Source of the DNA: Notospermus geniculatus
Lineage: Eukaryota > Nemertea > Pilidiophora > Heteronemertea > Lineidae
DNA length: 64,000 nucleotides
Assembly: GCA_002633025.1 (NCBI GenBank)
Contig: NMRB01000002.1
Coordinates: 691,964 to 755,963 of the forward strand
Direction of reading: 5' to 3'
How positions within the stretch are numbered: position 1 is the first letter of the stretch; each line of letters opens with the position of its first letter. Positions 20,501 to 31,700 of the stretch are shown one piece after another. A model generated the notes under the pieces. It searched no databases, had not been told where the DNA came from, and saw nothing but the letters and a program-made list of their open reading frames with translations. The translations under genes and the position numbers were made by a program.

Positions 20501-23500
20501 CAATTAAAAGCTGTGTGTTACCAGTACTTTCTTTATGAGGCCTCTTTCAGGCTAGATTTTGTACAGGTAGATAACCAGGTTATTGCCTTTCTACTTGAGT
20601 TACCCTGTAGAATAAGAATTCTTTGACCTACATGTTCAGTACCATGATTTGGGAACTGGATTCCCATGCTGATTCAGGACAACATGTTTGTTCAAAGTGA
20701 CATGCTCCAACTCATATCAACTGCACATGTTTCCAGGTCAGTTGTTACTGACGGAATACCAGTTTATGTCCTTTCATACTTTAGACCTTTAGGAATCACT
20801 TTACTGCTAAATACCATCATGATTATTATAACTTTTTCACGCAAATTAATCTAGACACAATGTGAAAAATTGACCCGATTCAAAATAGCCTGTTAGTATC
20901 AATTTATAAGAAAGGACATTCAGTCATGTTTTATTGAATGAAATTGGCACTTAGTCATTCTTCCAAGTGACCAAGTAATATATTATCCATGCATGACTTT
21001 CGTGTATGTTGGTGAATAATGCAGTCTGCTGTTACCTACATAGTCTACGATATGATCATAAACAGATTTATCATTAATTGATGGTACTTCGGATGGTTAA
21101 GGTGACATTGTGTGGAATATCAAACTACAGAGATTCTTGATTCTTCAACTCACAGGATCCGAATCACCACTAAGTTATATCATTGTTACTTCAAAGGGAT
21201 CTGTGGAAATGGATCTATGGAAAAAACTTCACTGTTTACAAACTGTGACTGACCTGACAATTCTCAGAAAATGTTTCATAAGTGGATCGTGAAAAACACA
21301 TGACAAGTTGCCATAAACTGAGAAAAGTTCATTGTTTGTCTGCTTCGATATAAAACATTATTTCTACCTGTGAAAACTGGCAAAATGCTTCGCAAAAAAG
21401 TCAAACATAGAAACTACATAAACATGACTTTCAAAGCTTTGCCTGTGATCGTATATCAAAACGGTCGTAGTAACGGTATATGTGTGAATGGCTTCAGACC
21501 GAGGTAAGTCTCACTGACCACAAAAAATCGTTCTGTGTATCAATGTGGCACATGTGAAACCAAATTAGTATTCGTTTTCAAGATTGAGTCTTTGACATCC
21601 TTATAATATGTCTATTCAGCAGTGGCCGCTTCAGCAGACCGTCCAGTGCCCATAGTCTCCAGTCACAGAGTGAAGCAATGCCATCCTCGAATAGAGATCG
21701 GCCACGTTCAGCCCGACATCAGACCCATACCAACGACGCTAAGGTAGAGAAGGATCCCATTATTCTTAGGTGAGTCTATATTATTGATCAGAATGACGAG
21801 ATATTAAATGCCAAACATCACTCAATGATTCGACATGGAAAAGAGTGCACAACAGGCAGAGAATGTTCCTGTTCATCTTCAGATTGCTTGCACTTGCAGG
21901 CTGCTGAATCCTTTATAGTCATGGACAAGTTCACAAGTTGACCCCAGCAGTTCACCATACAGTACAGGTCACAATTGACATCCCTACGGCTTCGCGTAAG
22001 TTACTCGTAAGTTACCCGTAACTTACGCGTAACTCACGGCTTTGGTTTCGCGTAACTCGGCAAAATCGCGCAACTCGCCTCGTAAATCACTGCTTAGCTA
22101 ACGAAATTCGCGTAACTCACCTCGTAAGTTACGCGTAACATAGCTCGTGAGTTGTTGCGTAAGTTACGTGTGAATTACGCGTAACTTGCGCGAATTTAGG
22201 GATGTCAATTGTGACCTGTACTGTACATACTCAACTGTCAACCACGCTGTCCACACTGTATTCCAGTTTCAGGGAATAGAGGCTATGCACTGACATCATC
22301 AAATGACGCCATCAATGGGTATGACGCCACGTGTTGGATGGAAAATGGACGGAGCACGTGGTCAGATGCACTGCATCAGCATGTCACAACGTTCCATCCA
22401 ACATGGCATCACCTCGCTGATGACGGCACGTGCATAGCCTCTATAGGTGTGGGGCTGATGTCAGGTGCCCCGAACTTAAGACCACTGGCATGTTGTGTAT
22501 GCTGGCTGGTACTGTACTGGAAATCCTTCTTGTTGGGATTTCCTTGTTGGCATTAAGTTGTGCTGATAGTATATCAAAATCATTCTCATTCTGTTCGTAG
22601 CAGGTCTGCTAAAACACTGCCTGTAAAAAAGTTGCCAATACAAGTACCCTATGAGGCGAAAATGACGTAGGTGAACACAGGCTAAACCTAATCCTCAGTA
22701 TCCTTGTAATTTATAGGCATGCATTCCTGCTATTCCCTGCATTAATAAAAGGTGCTATTTACCAATCTTGGGTAACTGTCCTATCCAAAAGATTGAATTA
22801 ATAAACTTTTCAGTCGAATAAAAGTATCATTTGATAAAGAATGAATTTTGTTTTCAATATGCATAACTCAGCCTGGGATTCTGGAAAGGAACAATCCCCA
22901 TCCTAAAAACTTAATAAAGGCGCATGCATGCATTATTTTCTTACAGAGGGCTTCTCACTGCAGCTTTTGAAAACACTTGGTAAATGATCTTAAATTTACC
23001 ACTGTTGAAATTTCAATTTGACTTCCTACCCACTGTGTAATCTACACACCCTAATCCCTCTGAAATAATTCACTCAGTTTCTCATTTAATCATGCTCTTT
23101 AATTGTTTGGTGTTAGTGTGTTAATCCTGGTCACCTCTAACAAGCTCAGAACTCCAACTCTCCATGTCAGGACACATGCAACCAATGGATTGCGTATTAC
23201 CGGTACTCTGATGCAGAGTATTCATACAGACCTACTTCAATGCCTACTGTCTGCGGAATGGGGCTCAAACATTTGATTTCCTGACTTCTTGCCACTCAGA
23301 GTGACTACACATCTGGTCGGAGCTAATGATGATGAATAATATTCAACAAGGGTAGTAATGATAGCTTCACTACTACCCTAAGACATAGAAGTCCTGAATG
23401 TTAAGTCTGGCACCTGTCATTGAAAAGATACATTTGTCACTAACAATTCAAGTCACTCTAGAACACACCTGATCAGCAAATGTTCTGATACTTTTGACAT

Positions 23501-26294
23501 TAACCTCCACAAAGTGTTTACTCATGGCACACATTATAGTCCATGAGCCAGACCGATTTTGACTACCAATTTTGTGACCAGATCCAACGTGGATTTTTGA
23601 TCAGTCTGATGTCTGAGGTGTCTGAAATCACGTGATGGACATTTCAATTCAGTAGCTTTATGCCCCTAATTAAGATTCTTAAAATTGTTCATTGGAATCC
23701 CATTGCAATACTTACACAGACTTGTATTACAAATTGAGGTGTCTATATACAGCTAACTTTTTTCTCGTCGGTTTTAGACCCCATAAATGTATTACCAATA
23801 GATAGAAATATGGCACTTCTCAGTCAGTTAGGCCTGTTTAGAATATGAGATAATTGGTATTATTGTCATAAAAATGGCATTTTCAGTGATTTTGATGGAT
23901 TTGGGGCAAAATTTGACATATACGTCATTTCTATGTTACAGCGATGTCATACAATGTTTAAAATATAGCTATTTGACGGAGAGGTGCCACATTTCTATCT
24001 ATTGGTAATACACATTTATAGGGTCTAAAACCGGCGAGAAGAAAGTTAGCTGTACATGGACACCTCAATTTGTAATACAAGTCTGTATAAGTAGTGCAAT
24101 GGGATTCCAATGAACAATCTTAAGAATCTTAATTAGGGGCATAAAGCTACTGAATTGAAATGTCCATCACGTGATTTCAGACACCTCAGACATCAGACTG
24201 ATCAAAAATCCATGTTGGATCTGGTCACGAAATTGGTAGTCAAACTGAAAAATCTGGGGTCTGGCTCATGGACTATTACACAAATAATTGTCTATTTGTA
24301 TCGAAATGTTTGGTACAGTCAGATGCATGCAAAGATGTGGAGTTGACCTCAATGATATTGGTTATTTGTCATAGTTATGGTGATGTGACGAGCATATTTT
24401 TCTCCAATTTGATCCAAGCAAGACATGAGAAAGTGCCTGAGGCAGCTGTGTCTTAAAAGAACATAATCTTGATCAAACATTTCGAGTGATTATCAGCCTA
24501 CGGCAGATTTGAATCATTTCAAAAGGAACAAATTTGCTCAATATGCCAGGGCAGCTTTGATTGGTTCAATCCTTGCTTTATTACCTAATACCATAGAGAA
24601 AGACAACCATATTATCTGGCCAGCGAATAAATAAGTCCTCCCCATCAGCTTGGAAGAAATCTGCTGTGGAACTTAACAAGCTTGGGTTAATCCATGAATT
24701 CCAAAAGAGCAGAAAAAGTGCTCTCATTCATTATTCATTCGCTACAAGGAGATGGTACTCTTCATTCAGAAGTGTCGTTACTTCACCACTGTTTTCAACT
24801 GCTTCTGATTTTGATTTCACCAATAACAACACACCTGACTGCGATTCATTTCAGTAACATGTCAAGCAGTCCCACTGGTAGTGACCTCACTCATCTTGCC
24901 GAGCTTGACAACGACACGTTAAATCTCTACGGGTCAGGGTCATTAGAAGCGTTGGACAGAAATTGGGGTATTCAGGCTGCAGGAGCTGTGACGACAATCT
25001 CGTTCAAGTTCATCGATTTTGAGGACATTGCTAAACAATTGCACAAGGTTCGGGCAAGGTTTCCTAGCATAACGGTAAGTTGTTACAAAATAAGTCTAAT
25101 TAGATGAGTCCAGCCTCTCTTTGCCATATTTCATTGCGTTAATGGTACTCTCTAAGTTCCTCTTTCATTGTTACCGTTATGTTTGTCGACTGCACGATTT
25201 CCTTTACAGACACTGATCTTCCATGCCACGAATATTCGCAATCTCCAACAAATCAATGCCTTGGCGAGTATGAGACGTTTAGACAACATTATCATCGAAA
25301 CAGAAGGCAACCCAGTCACGCAGTTCACGTTATGGAAGATATACCTTCTCTATCGCCTGGCTCACTTTGCATTGAAAAAGATTAACAATGTTGATGTAAG
25401 TACTGTGCCCTTTACAACTGCCAATCTTTCTGCTCTTGATGCAACACCAAACGAATGTCCCCGTGATGACCTGAAGTCATGGGGTTACATGAAACTCGTC
25501 AAACAGAGACTGAGAATTTTGATCCAGCGATTCATCTGAAGACATGAATATCGTCTTCTTTCAGATCACTCTGACTGATATCACCAATGCGGAGAAGATT
25601 TTTGGTCCATTAGGTCATATTTCTACCTCACAACTTACACAGTCAAGACTTCTGTCTTTATTAGGAGAGACAAGGTAATCAAACAAGTCAACAATACCCG
25701 AAACCTTCTGTATAATGTAGGCCGACAGAATGCATACCCGGTGCACTCACATGTATTACGGTACGGTGTCCTACATTCTGTACTCTGACTTACAGACACT
25801 GAGTATATGTGTGTAGTTACCATTAGGGAAATTTTCCTCGGTACCTGTAGACCTGCCTCTTTTTTGCAGAAGAAAACAGTTTCTTGCCCAGGGAAATGAT
25901 GTGAGGAAGTCACCAGACGTAAAGTCGGGAAACACAGAGGCAGTCAATCGAGCTGGATTAATATATGTCCCAAAGGAGACGGCCAGGGTCAAATCACAGG
26001 TTAGTTGACTTAACTGACTTTGTTTGAATTTGCATGATATGTGTCCTTGAGTACACCAGTTCAATTCTCAATGGTTCTTTTTTACTCTTTCAGGAGTTGA
26101 AGGTGAAAAATGACTTTTCCAAATTGTATATCTCGGAACTAAAAAGTGAGGCAATACATGTGGACAGCAAACGGATAGCGCTTCAGAAAGTCTGGCCACA
26201 AATTTTTGTTGAACTTGTTCAGAACTGTGTGATTGATATGTTCGATGAAACATCGTACATGAAAAAATGCATGGAGGACTTGGAGAAAACATAG
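14564..26294 (+). CDS. LRRC49: LRRC49, tubulin polyglutamylase complex subunit (5'-partial)
   Basis: LRRC49 (also called TPGS4) is a subunit of the TTLL1 tubulin polyglutamylase complex and acts on centrosomal and ciliary microtubules. Fifteen exons chain in phase: 14564-14669, 14862-15065, 15429-15495, 15659-15802, 15897-15958, 16118-16265, 19704-19787, 20082-20263, 21620-21769, 22604-22666, 24855-25074, 25210-25395, 25565-25674, 25870-25999 and 26094-26294 (stop TAG at 26292). They give about 685 codons, close to the human length of 686. The leucine-rich repeats show as FLDLYDNQIEEISGLNTL, VLDLHGNQIREIKNL and LNLRRNKIKTI, closed by the capping segment QLRQLDMKRIT. A charged EEERR/KKRE helix follows, and then the conserved C-terminal half (LDNDTLNLYGSGSLEALDRN, LWKIYLLYRLAHF, KVWPQIFVELVQNCVI). 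The true initiator exon is not in evidence: no convincing ATG exon was found before 14564. Confidence 0.95.
15189..15310. mobile_element. Palindromic MITE in LRRC49 intron
   Basis: About 122 bp with inverted ends, left TCATATGAATAAAGACTA and right TAGTCTTTATTCATATGA. The complementarity extends inward over AAATGCTTT/AAAGCATTT, so the arms reach roughly 40 bp with few mismatches. It is non-coding. Confidence 0.8.
16983..17124. mobile_element. Short inverted-repeat element in LRRC49 intron
   Basis: About 140 bp with ends GGGCCAAATAT...ATATGGCCC. Inner arms pair over AAGACTTACACGCGTGTAAC and GTTACACGCATCTAAGTCTT (with gaps), and the centre is a short C-rich loop. It follows an assembly 'n' at 16924 that sits after a poly-C run. 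Confidence 0.72.
17136..18055. repeat. Tandem pair of ~410-bp units in LRRC49 intron
   Basis: A unit beginning TTATCCAGTTCACCCCCAGC occurs at about 17136-17555 and again at about 17640-18055, with only scattered substitutions. The ~80 bp between them resembles the right half of the inverted-repeat element at 27013-27537 (GTAAACCAAAGAATAAAAAA). The arrangement may be two long-terminal-like copies around a remnant, or a duplication created by an insertion. Confidence 0.8.
19262..19513 (+). CDS. LRRC49: Candidate in-frame cassette exon of LRRC49
   Basis: A 252-bp (84-codon) open segment with an acceptor (CGTTTTAG) and a strong donor (CAT|GTAAGT), phase 0 at both ends. It lies in the intron between LRRC49 exons 16118-16265 and 19704-19787, whose junction is also phase 0/0. 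Inclusion would insert 84 residues between the LRR cap (MKRIT) and the EEERR helix. The peptide, with ELFISADQAITAVGDTVDTG and HRLGVRLNLSQLKGLIHH, is not recognised. Human LRRC49 has no insert here. It may be a lineage-specific alternative exon, an exon of a nested gene, or a chance open frame. Confidence 0.45.
20395..20475 (+). mobile_element. tRNA-derived SINE head (probable)
   Basis: The segment has an A-box-like TGGCATAGTGG (20405-20415) and a B-box-like GGGTTGGATTCCC (20454-20466) about 40 bp apart, as in RNA polymerase III promoters of tRNA-derived SINEs. It does not fold as an intact functional tRNA: the acceptor-stem ends do not pair and there are no paired CCA-side bases. It sits in an LRRC49 intron. 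Confidence 0.55.
21958..22225. mobile_element. MITE with 28-bp perfect TIRs and internal GTAAC repeats
   Basis: Terminal inverted repeats of 28 bp are perfect: the left begins TACAGTACAGGTCACAATTG and the right is its reverse complement. The interior is packed with CpG-containing variants of CGTAAGTTACGCGTAAC in both orientations, giving many overlapping small hairpins. Such subterminal repeats are typical transposase-binding arrays. No coding capacity. Confidence 0.88.
22275..22447. mobile_element. Inverted-repeat element adjacent to the GTAAC MITE
   Basis: The ends pair as AGAGGCTATGCAC and GTGCATAGCCTCT. The inner arms pair over TTGGATGGAA and TTCCATCCAA, and two CACGTG boxes lie inside. 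It is a foldback of about 170 bp starting only 50 bp after the previous element. Confidence 0.75.
23536..24279. mobile_element. Large foldback element (arms ~330 bp)
   Basis: The left arm starts at TAGTCCATGAGCCAGACC and the right arm ends at GGTCTGGCTCATGGACTA. The whole stretch folds on itself around about 23905, including paired segments TAAGATTCTTAA/TTAAGAATCTTA and CTATTGGTAATAC near the centre. Arm identity is high, with small indels. No open frame of note. It lies in the LRRC49 intron before exon 24855. Confidence 0.88.
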
Positions 26295-28726
26295 TACGGA
26301 GGGAATCAAGGCAATCTTCGTGTCGGTGCAAGTCAATGGATATTAGCAATATTAGCCAACATGCCAAGCTCATCTTGATTGAGTTTTTGCCAGGGGAACC
26401 CATGTTCAAGGGTTTGGGATACTGGCAGGCGGGGGTGCCGCCAAGTACTGATAGATAGGCATAGCAAGGACTGACTTCTGTCTCATCCCAGGGAGAACTG
26501 CTGTAGTCAACAGGTGTTTGACTGTAGTTCCTTACATGCACACTGTTTCTTCCAAATCTGTGATACACGTACATTCTGTTGGCAGCTCTAACCATACATT
26601 GGATGGAATGCAATTCCAGATGCAGTTCAGATGCAAATGTAGGATCAGTTTAAAGGGAATGGACTCGTGGATGGATTCCCAGTTGTGACATTAGATTTGC
26701 ATTGTGCAGGACTAATGGGTGTTCTACAACCTTCCTACGTAGATATTCAAAAAAATTGCAACAAACATGAAATACTGATTCAACAGTTCAAATGAATTTT
26801 TCTGGCTGTGCCACATCTACTGCTGACAAGAATTTGTAAATATTTTTCTAACGCATTTATTACTGACTTGCCAATTTCTAAAAACGTCCAAGACGAGTCA
26901 CATTTGAAAAAAATTGAACTGGAATCTAGTTTGTAAATAAATAATGCACTGTTTGTGCTGTCCTTCCATTTTGATTCCTTGTTTGTGAGTGAGTTTGAAT
27001 GTCCGACGCAAGTAGGGCCATACTTTTTTTATTGGTTGGTTCGCGGATTTTTTTGTCGGTTCATGTGGAGAGGAGGTCGGAAAAAAATAAAAAATAAAAA
27101 TTTATTTTCACAGTTCTCAAAAATTTGTGACTTCAATTTCAGGGAGGAGGATCATGAAAAAATAAATATTTATATGCAAATAAAAGTTTCCCAGCAACTT
27201 GAATGATTGATGACGTCTTGTAGCTCCCTCTTTATTATGATTGTTGTATGCAAATGAACCTCCTCAACCAGCCTGCAAAGATCATTGCCCGCACAAGACA
27301 TGCAAAGATCGACGCCACAAATAGTTCCTGTGAAAAAATTCTAACTGCAAACAGATAATTCGAGCGGAGGGCCGGAAAAAAATAAAATAAAATTTTTAAT
27401 TTTTTTCAATTTTTGCAAGATTTCTGAGCGGAGGACACAGAGAAATCGAAAAAAAATTGCTTTTATTTTTTTCCTATTTCTTCCGTTTTCCACAGCGGAG
27501 GGTCCGTGAACCAACCAATAAAAAAGGTCTGGCCTAGGTATAGATTAATACTTCGTAATTACTGTCCACGCTCGCACTGACCCAACTATAAGCAAGTGGT
27601 ATGGCGACCTTATTGCTGCAATATGCATTGTGACGAGAAACCATGGCAACACACTGTGCCAACATACTGGAATTCAGCAATGAAATGGTTACTGGGAAGC
27701 TTCGTGAATGCCACGACCTTGTCTTGAGCCCCATGCTTTTTCTTTTTTTTTTTGTAATGCAAGTCTTGCCTTGGCTTTGGGCAACATTTGAGTAAAATTT
27801 GGACCAAGTTCAGTCCTCTTGTCCTTGCTTCATAATCGTAGTGCTAATTACTGCTGCCCTGATGATGATTATGTGCGAGAGATTATCATGAGTGGATCTC
27901 GATGTACAGTAATTGATGCGTGTAATGGGGAGGTAGCCTAATTTTTTCTACCATTTGATGGCGTTGCGACCGTATCCACTTTTCCCCTGTGACGTTGTAC
28001 AGAACGTCAACGTCACACTGCCGTGACGTTGTGGCTTCATGCTCGCACCGCACATTGCGACGGAGATGACGTCCTGAAGACAATGAAAAGGCCTGATTTG
28101 GTTGCAGCGACATCTTTCCGTGGAGAAGTGGCGACCCCCCTCATTACCATTGCATACAGCCGAAGCTGTACCAATAATTCTTTGTTATACATTGTATGCA
28201 TTTATGTGAATTGTGATACAATAAATGCAAGTAAATGCTATTTGAAACAATCTATTTTTTAAGTTTTTCACAACGGATGAAAATGAGATGAACCTCACTC
28301 ACTCAGAAACACATCAGGCAAGCAAGGAATTCATGTAAGTGACCAAAGGACTTCCTCAGGTCCACAGTGAAGTTGGGATCGGTTGCTCTTTACAATAGAT
28401 CCTGCTGCCACCTTTTGGCAGTATGGGGCTACTCAGCAAGTCCCAAACACATACCGGGTTCATGTAATTGGCAGAATAGAACAAACACTGATTGGAATGA
28501 TTGGTTACATAACGAGGAACGAAACAATGTTACCAATTACATGTATTAACACTGGAGTCCTTCTCATAGAAGACTTGAGCAGACTTTTATTTCAAAATGA
28601 GCTGACAAGACACACAATACACGTTTAGGATATGGCACAGTCAAAACAAGTTTAAGACCGCGAGGGTTCCAGTCCAATTTACATCACCTCCAGCAGAGAC
28701 AGTAGACATCAGTACACATGAAGATC
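26295..28726. other. Intergenic region between LRRC49 and POLK 3' ends
   Basis: The two genes converge here, so both 3' UTRs should lie in this stretch. A-rich AATAAA-like sequences occur near 26937. A TIR element occupies 27013-27537. Several TGACGT/ACGTCA half-sites cluster at 27990-28030. No coding exon was recognised. Confidence 0.6.
27013..27537. mobile_element. ~525-bp TIR element, A/T-rich
   Basis: The left end TAGGGCCATACTTTTTTTAT and right end ATAAAAAAGGTCTGGCCTA are inverted repeats, extended by TTGGTTGGTTC/GAACCAACCAA. Inside, a GGAGGxCGG motif followed by an A/T-rich run recurs three to four times. Non-coding. The 17560-17640 segment appears to be a relative. Confidence 0.78.
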
Positions 28727-31700
28727 CTATCCTGATACATCGTCAAGATTGCTGTCATCTCTTTTGTAACGTTTCGAAGCTTGGCCGCCATAGCTTGCTT
28801 TCCTGAAAGGAAAAAATGTAAGGTTTAAGGCTTATGGCCCACACAAATGAGAATGCACACGAGTTGAAATCACACAAAGTACCTTTTACGTCGCTTTGGT
28901 TCCCTCCTGGTTCGTCCTGACAGACAGAGATCGATATGACGATTGACACTGTCGAGGTTCTTGGTTCGGAGAGTCTTGCCGCAGATGGGACATAGCGGGC
29001 CGTCAGGCTTGGACTGGCAGCTGGAAGTGGAAGCTGGTGAAGAAGACTCAGCCACAGGTTGTGATTCTGATGAAACAGGATTTGCAGAGTCCATCAGCGG
29101 TCCTTTCACGTGCATTTCTGACATTGGCTGCTCGTCAACCGACTGTGACTTTTCAGTATCCAGCACTGGAGACACTGGGTGGGTTGCACTGGTCGCTGTT
29201 GCAGCTTGACACTCCAGGGTTTGGCATGCAGGTAGACTGGTTAATGTCAAATTCTTCTCTACAGACGGCAGTCCAGAATTCGGCAGGGGAGACGAAGGGC
29301 CAGCCAGACATGAATTTCCTTTCTTTGCTGATGTTGCTGAAGTTGGCAGTGAAGGAGGTGTGAGTTTTGCTGAATATGCCGACTGTTCTACAGACTGTCC
29401 TGAAGTTGGCACGCCACGAGAGATACCCCCTACAGAGAGTGAGGATTCCTCTCCACATTGAACTTCTGCTGCTTGAAGTGGCAGTCGCAATGAGGAAATT
29501 GGATTGGCAGATTCAGTCAGCTTCGTGGTCAGTGGCAGAGGGCACATGGAATCCACAGGTTTGGAGGGATCGCCAACTACTGCAGATTCTGAGACCAACT
29601 TAGTAGGAGACGGATGTATGAACCCCGATTCAGACAAAATCACTTTTGCAGAATCACATGAAATGTCAACATTGACACCGAGATGAGACTTTTCATCCAA
29701 TGAGTTTCCAGCTTGCGAGACAGCGCTGGTGTCCTGTGAAGGCAGTATCGATTTAGTGTTAATACCTTCCAATCGTGCAAAGTTAGTACCGGTACCAGTA
29801 GACAGCTTCCTCTCATCACTGCCCAGCTCTGTCAACTTTGCCGACGGAACATGCATGTCACCCAGAATGTCCTCATCACTAAGGATCTCATCACCAAAAG
29901 GTGATGGTTCCTCGGCAAAGCTCTCCTCGTAACTAAGAAAATCATGGCTATCTTCATCACTAAAGTTATTCACACTACCGGTACATGTATCCTCTTCTGG
30001 CTTAAACATAAACTTGTCTAAAGTTATATTCATATTTGTTTTTTTCTTACTAGATTTAGCACCACTTCCCTTCCTCACTTTATGTTTCTTCTCTGCAGAC
30101 CGTCCTTTGCTTGAAGCAGTGGAATTCTGGCTCCGAAGATTTTGGCTAACCGACTGAGTATTCCCACACAAGCAATTGTCTAAATGCTTGTTGAAGTCCA
30201 TCATGTCCTTACAAAGAACTGTCTCATTGCATACTGGGCACTGAAATGCTTCTTTCTTCGATTCTTTCCTTAAACCTTCCTTCGGTTTAGCACCATCACA
30301 ACCATGTCTATCAACTGAATGCTGTGAAAACATTTTTTCAATTGACCTACAGTTAATATTCTTGTCCTCTTTGTCAATGCTTGGTTCCTGTCGCAAAATA
30401 TTGGATTCAGCACCCCTGGTATTGACACTCTGACCAAGTTCGCCACCATCGGTGACATCAACACTGATTTTCTCGGTACTTTCAACACCAGAAGACTTCG
30501 AGTCAGATACTGCACCAACATCGCAAACCATGACCAAAGGTTCAGTTTTTTCACCACACTTCTCACTTTTCGATTTCATAGTCTCAGTATCACTATCTAC
30601 ATCCGTATCTAGTAAATAAACAGGGTCATCTTCAACAACAATTTCTAATTTCGATTTTTTCATACGACTTGAATCATCGACCCTGCAACATGGCTCTTCT
30701 GTGACCTTGAAGGTGACACCATTTGCACCAGACTCTTTCACACATGGGTGTGTGACATAAGAATTCACTTCACCAGGTTCTGAATCAAGCACAACTGACT
30801 CTACCACAGGAACCTCACCCAAACCACCATCCTTCTCCTTTGGAAAATCAACATGTTCACTTCTTGATTGGACTACAACGTTATTGGCATTTTCATCTTT
30901 TGTATCGAGAATAACCTGGGTGGGATCAGTGCCAGTTTCTGCAGCTTTGGTTGATTTTTCTGCAGGTGTTCTTTGAAACATGTCCATAATTGTACGCTGT
31001 TTTTTCTTGACAGTTTCTGAATCCTGGAAGTTGGATGCCCTCACACCTAGAATTAGAATGCATATCATTTGTATAGTAAAACCCAAAGATGATCTCAAAA
31101 GATCTTTAAATGGTAAACAAATCCGTTGAGAGAGCTTGAACCAATGACAACATCTCTTATCACAATGACGAACAAGTGACACTGACATTACCAGTAAATC
31201 ACATCAAATCATCAAAAGCCTCACCTAGCAATCGCAACCTCAATGGTTTCGGTTGACATGCCTCTATTTCTAACCTCAGAAGTTCCCTTGCCGTCTTGAA
31301 GATGACACCCGCATCTGACGTGTACTCCATCAAACTCTGCGCTCGTGTCTTCACCTCAAAAGTGACAGTCTTCAACTTGATCGTCACAGTCCTACCCTAT
31401 GAATGATAAAGACAACACATTCAGTGGAAACAGAAATATACAGGAGATTTCTGCCAAGACAGCAAGAATGTAGGCCAAGATTGAGCTACTGGTCCATGAG
31501 CTGGGCACATAAATTTGGACTTTGACTAGGCCTACCAATTTGCTGAACAGATCCAATCAGCATTCTTGTGCTCTTTTCTAATAATAATCAAGAACTTGCC
31601 TTGAGGTTTTCACCCTGAAGATCCTCAGCCAAAGCCTCAGATAACTCAAGACATTTCTTGTAAAGATCTGCTGGTTTGTTGATCTCCCTGAAAGTTCGCT

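Noticed and set aside
25635-26613. Minus-strand open frames of 92-181 codons over the end of LRRC49
   Set aside because: They are antisense to verified LRRC49 exons and 3' flank, with no independent homology.
29037-29932. Plus-strand open frames opposite the POLK large exon
   Set aside because: They are shadows of the Ser-rich POLK coding exon on the minus strand.
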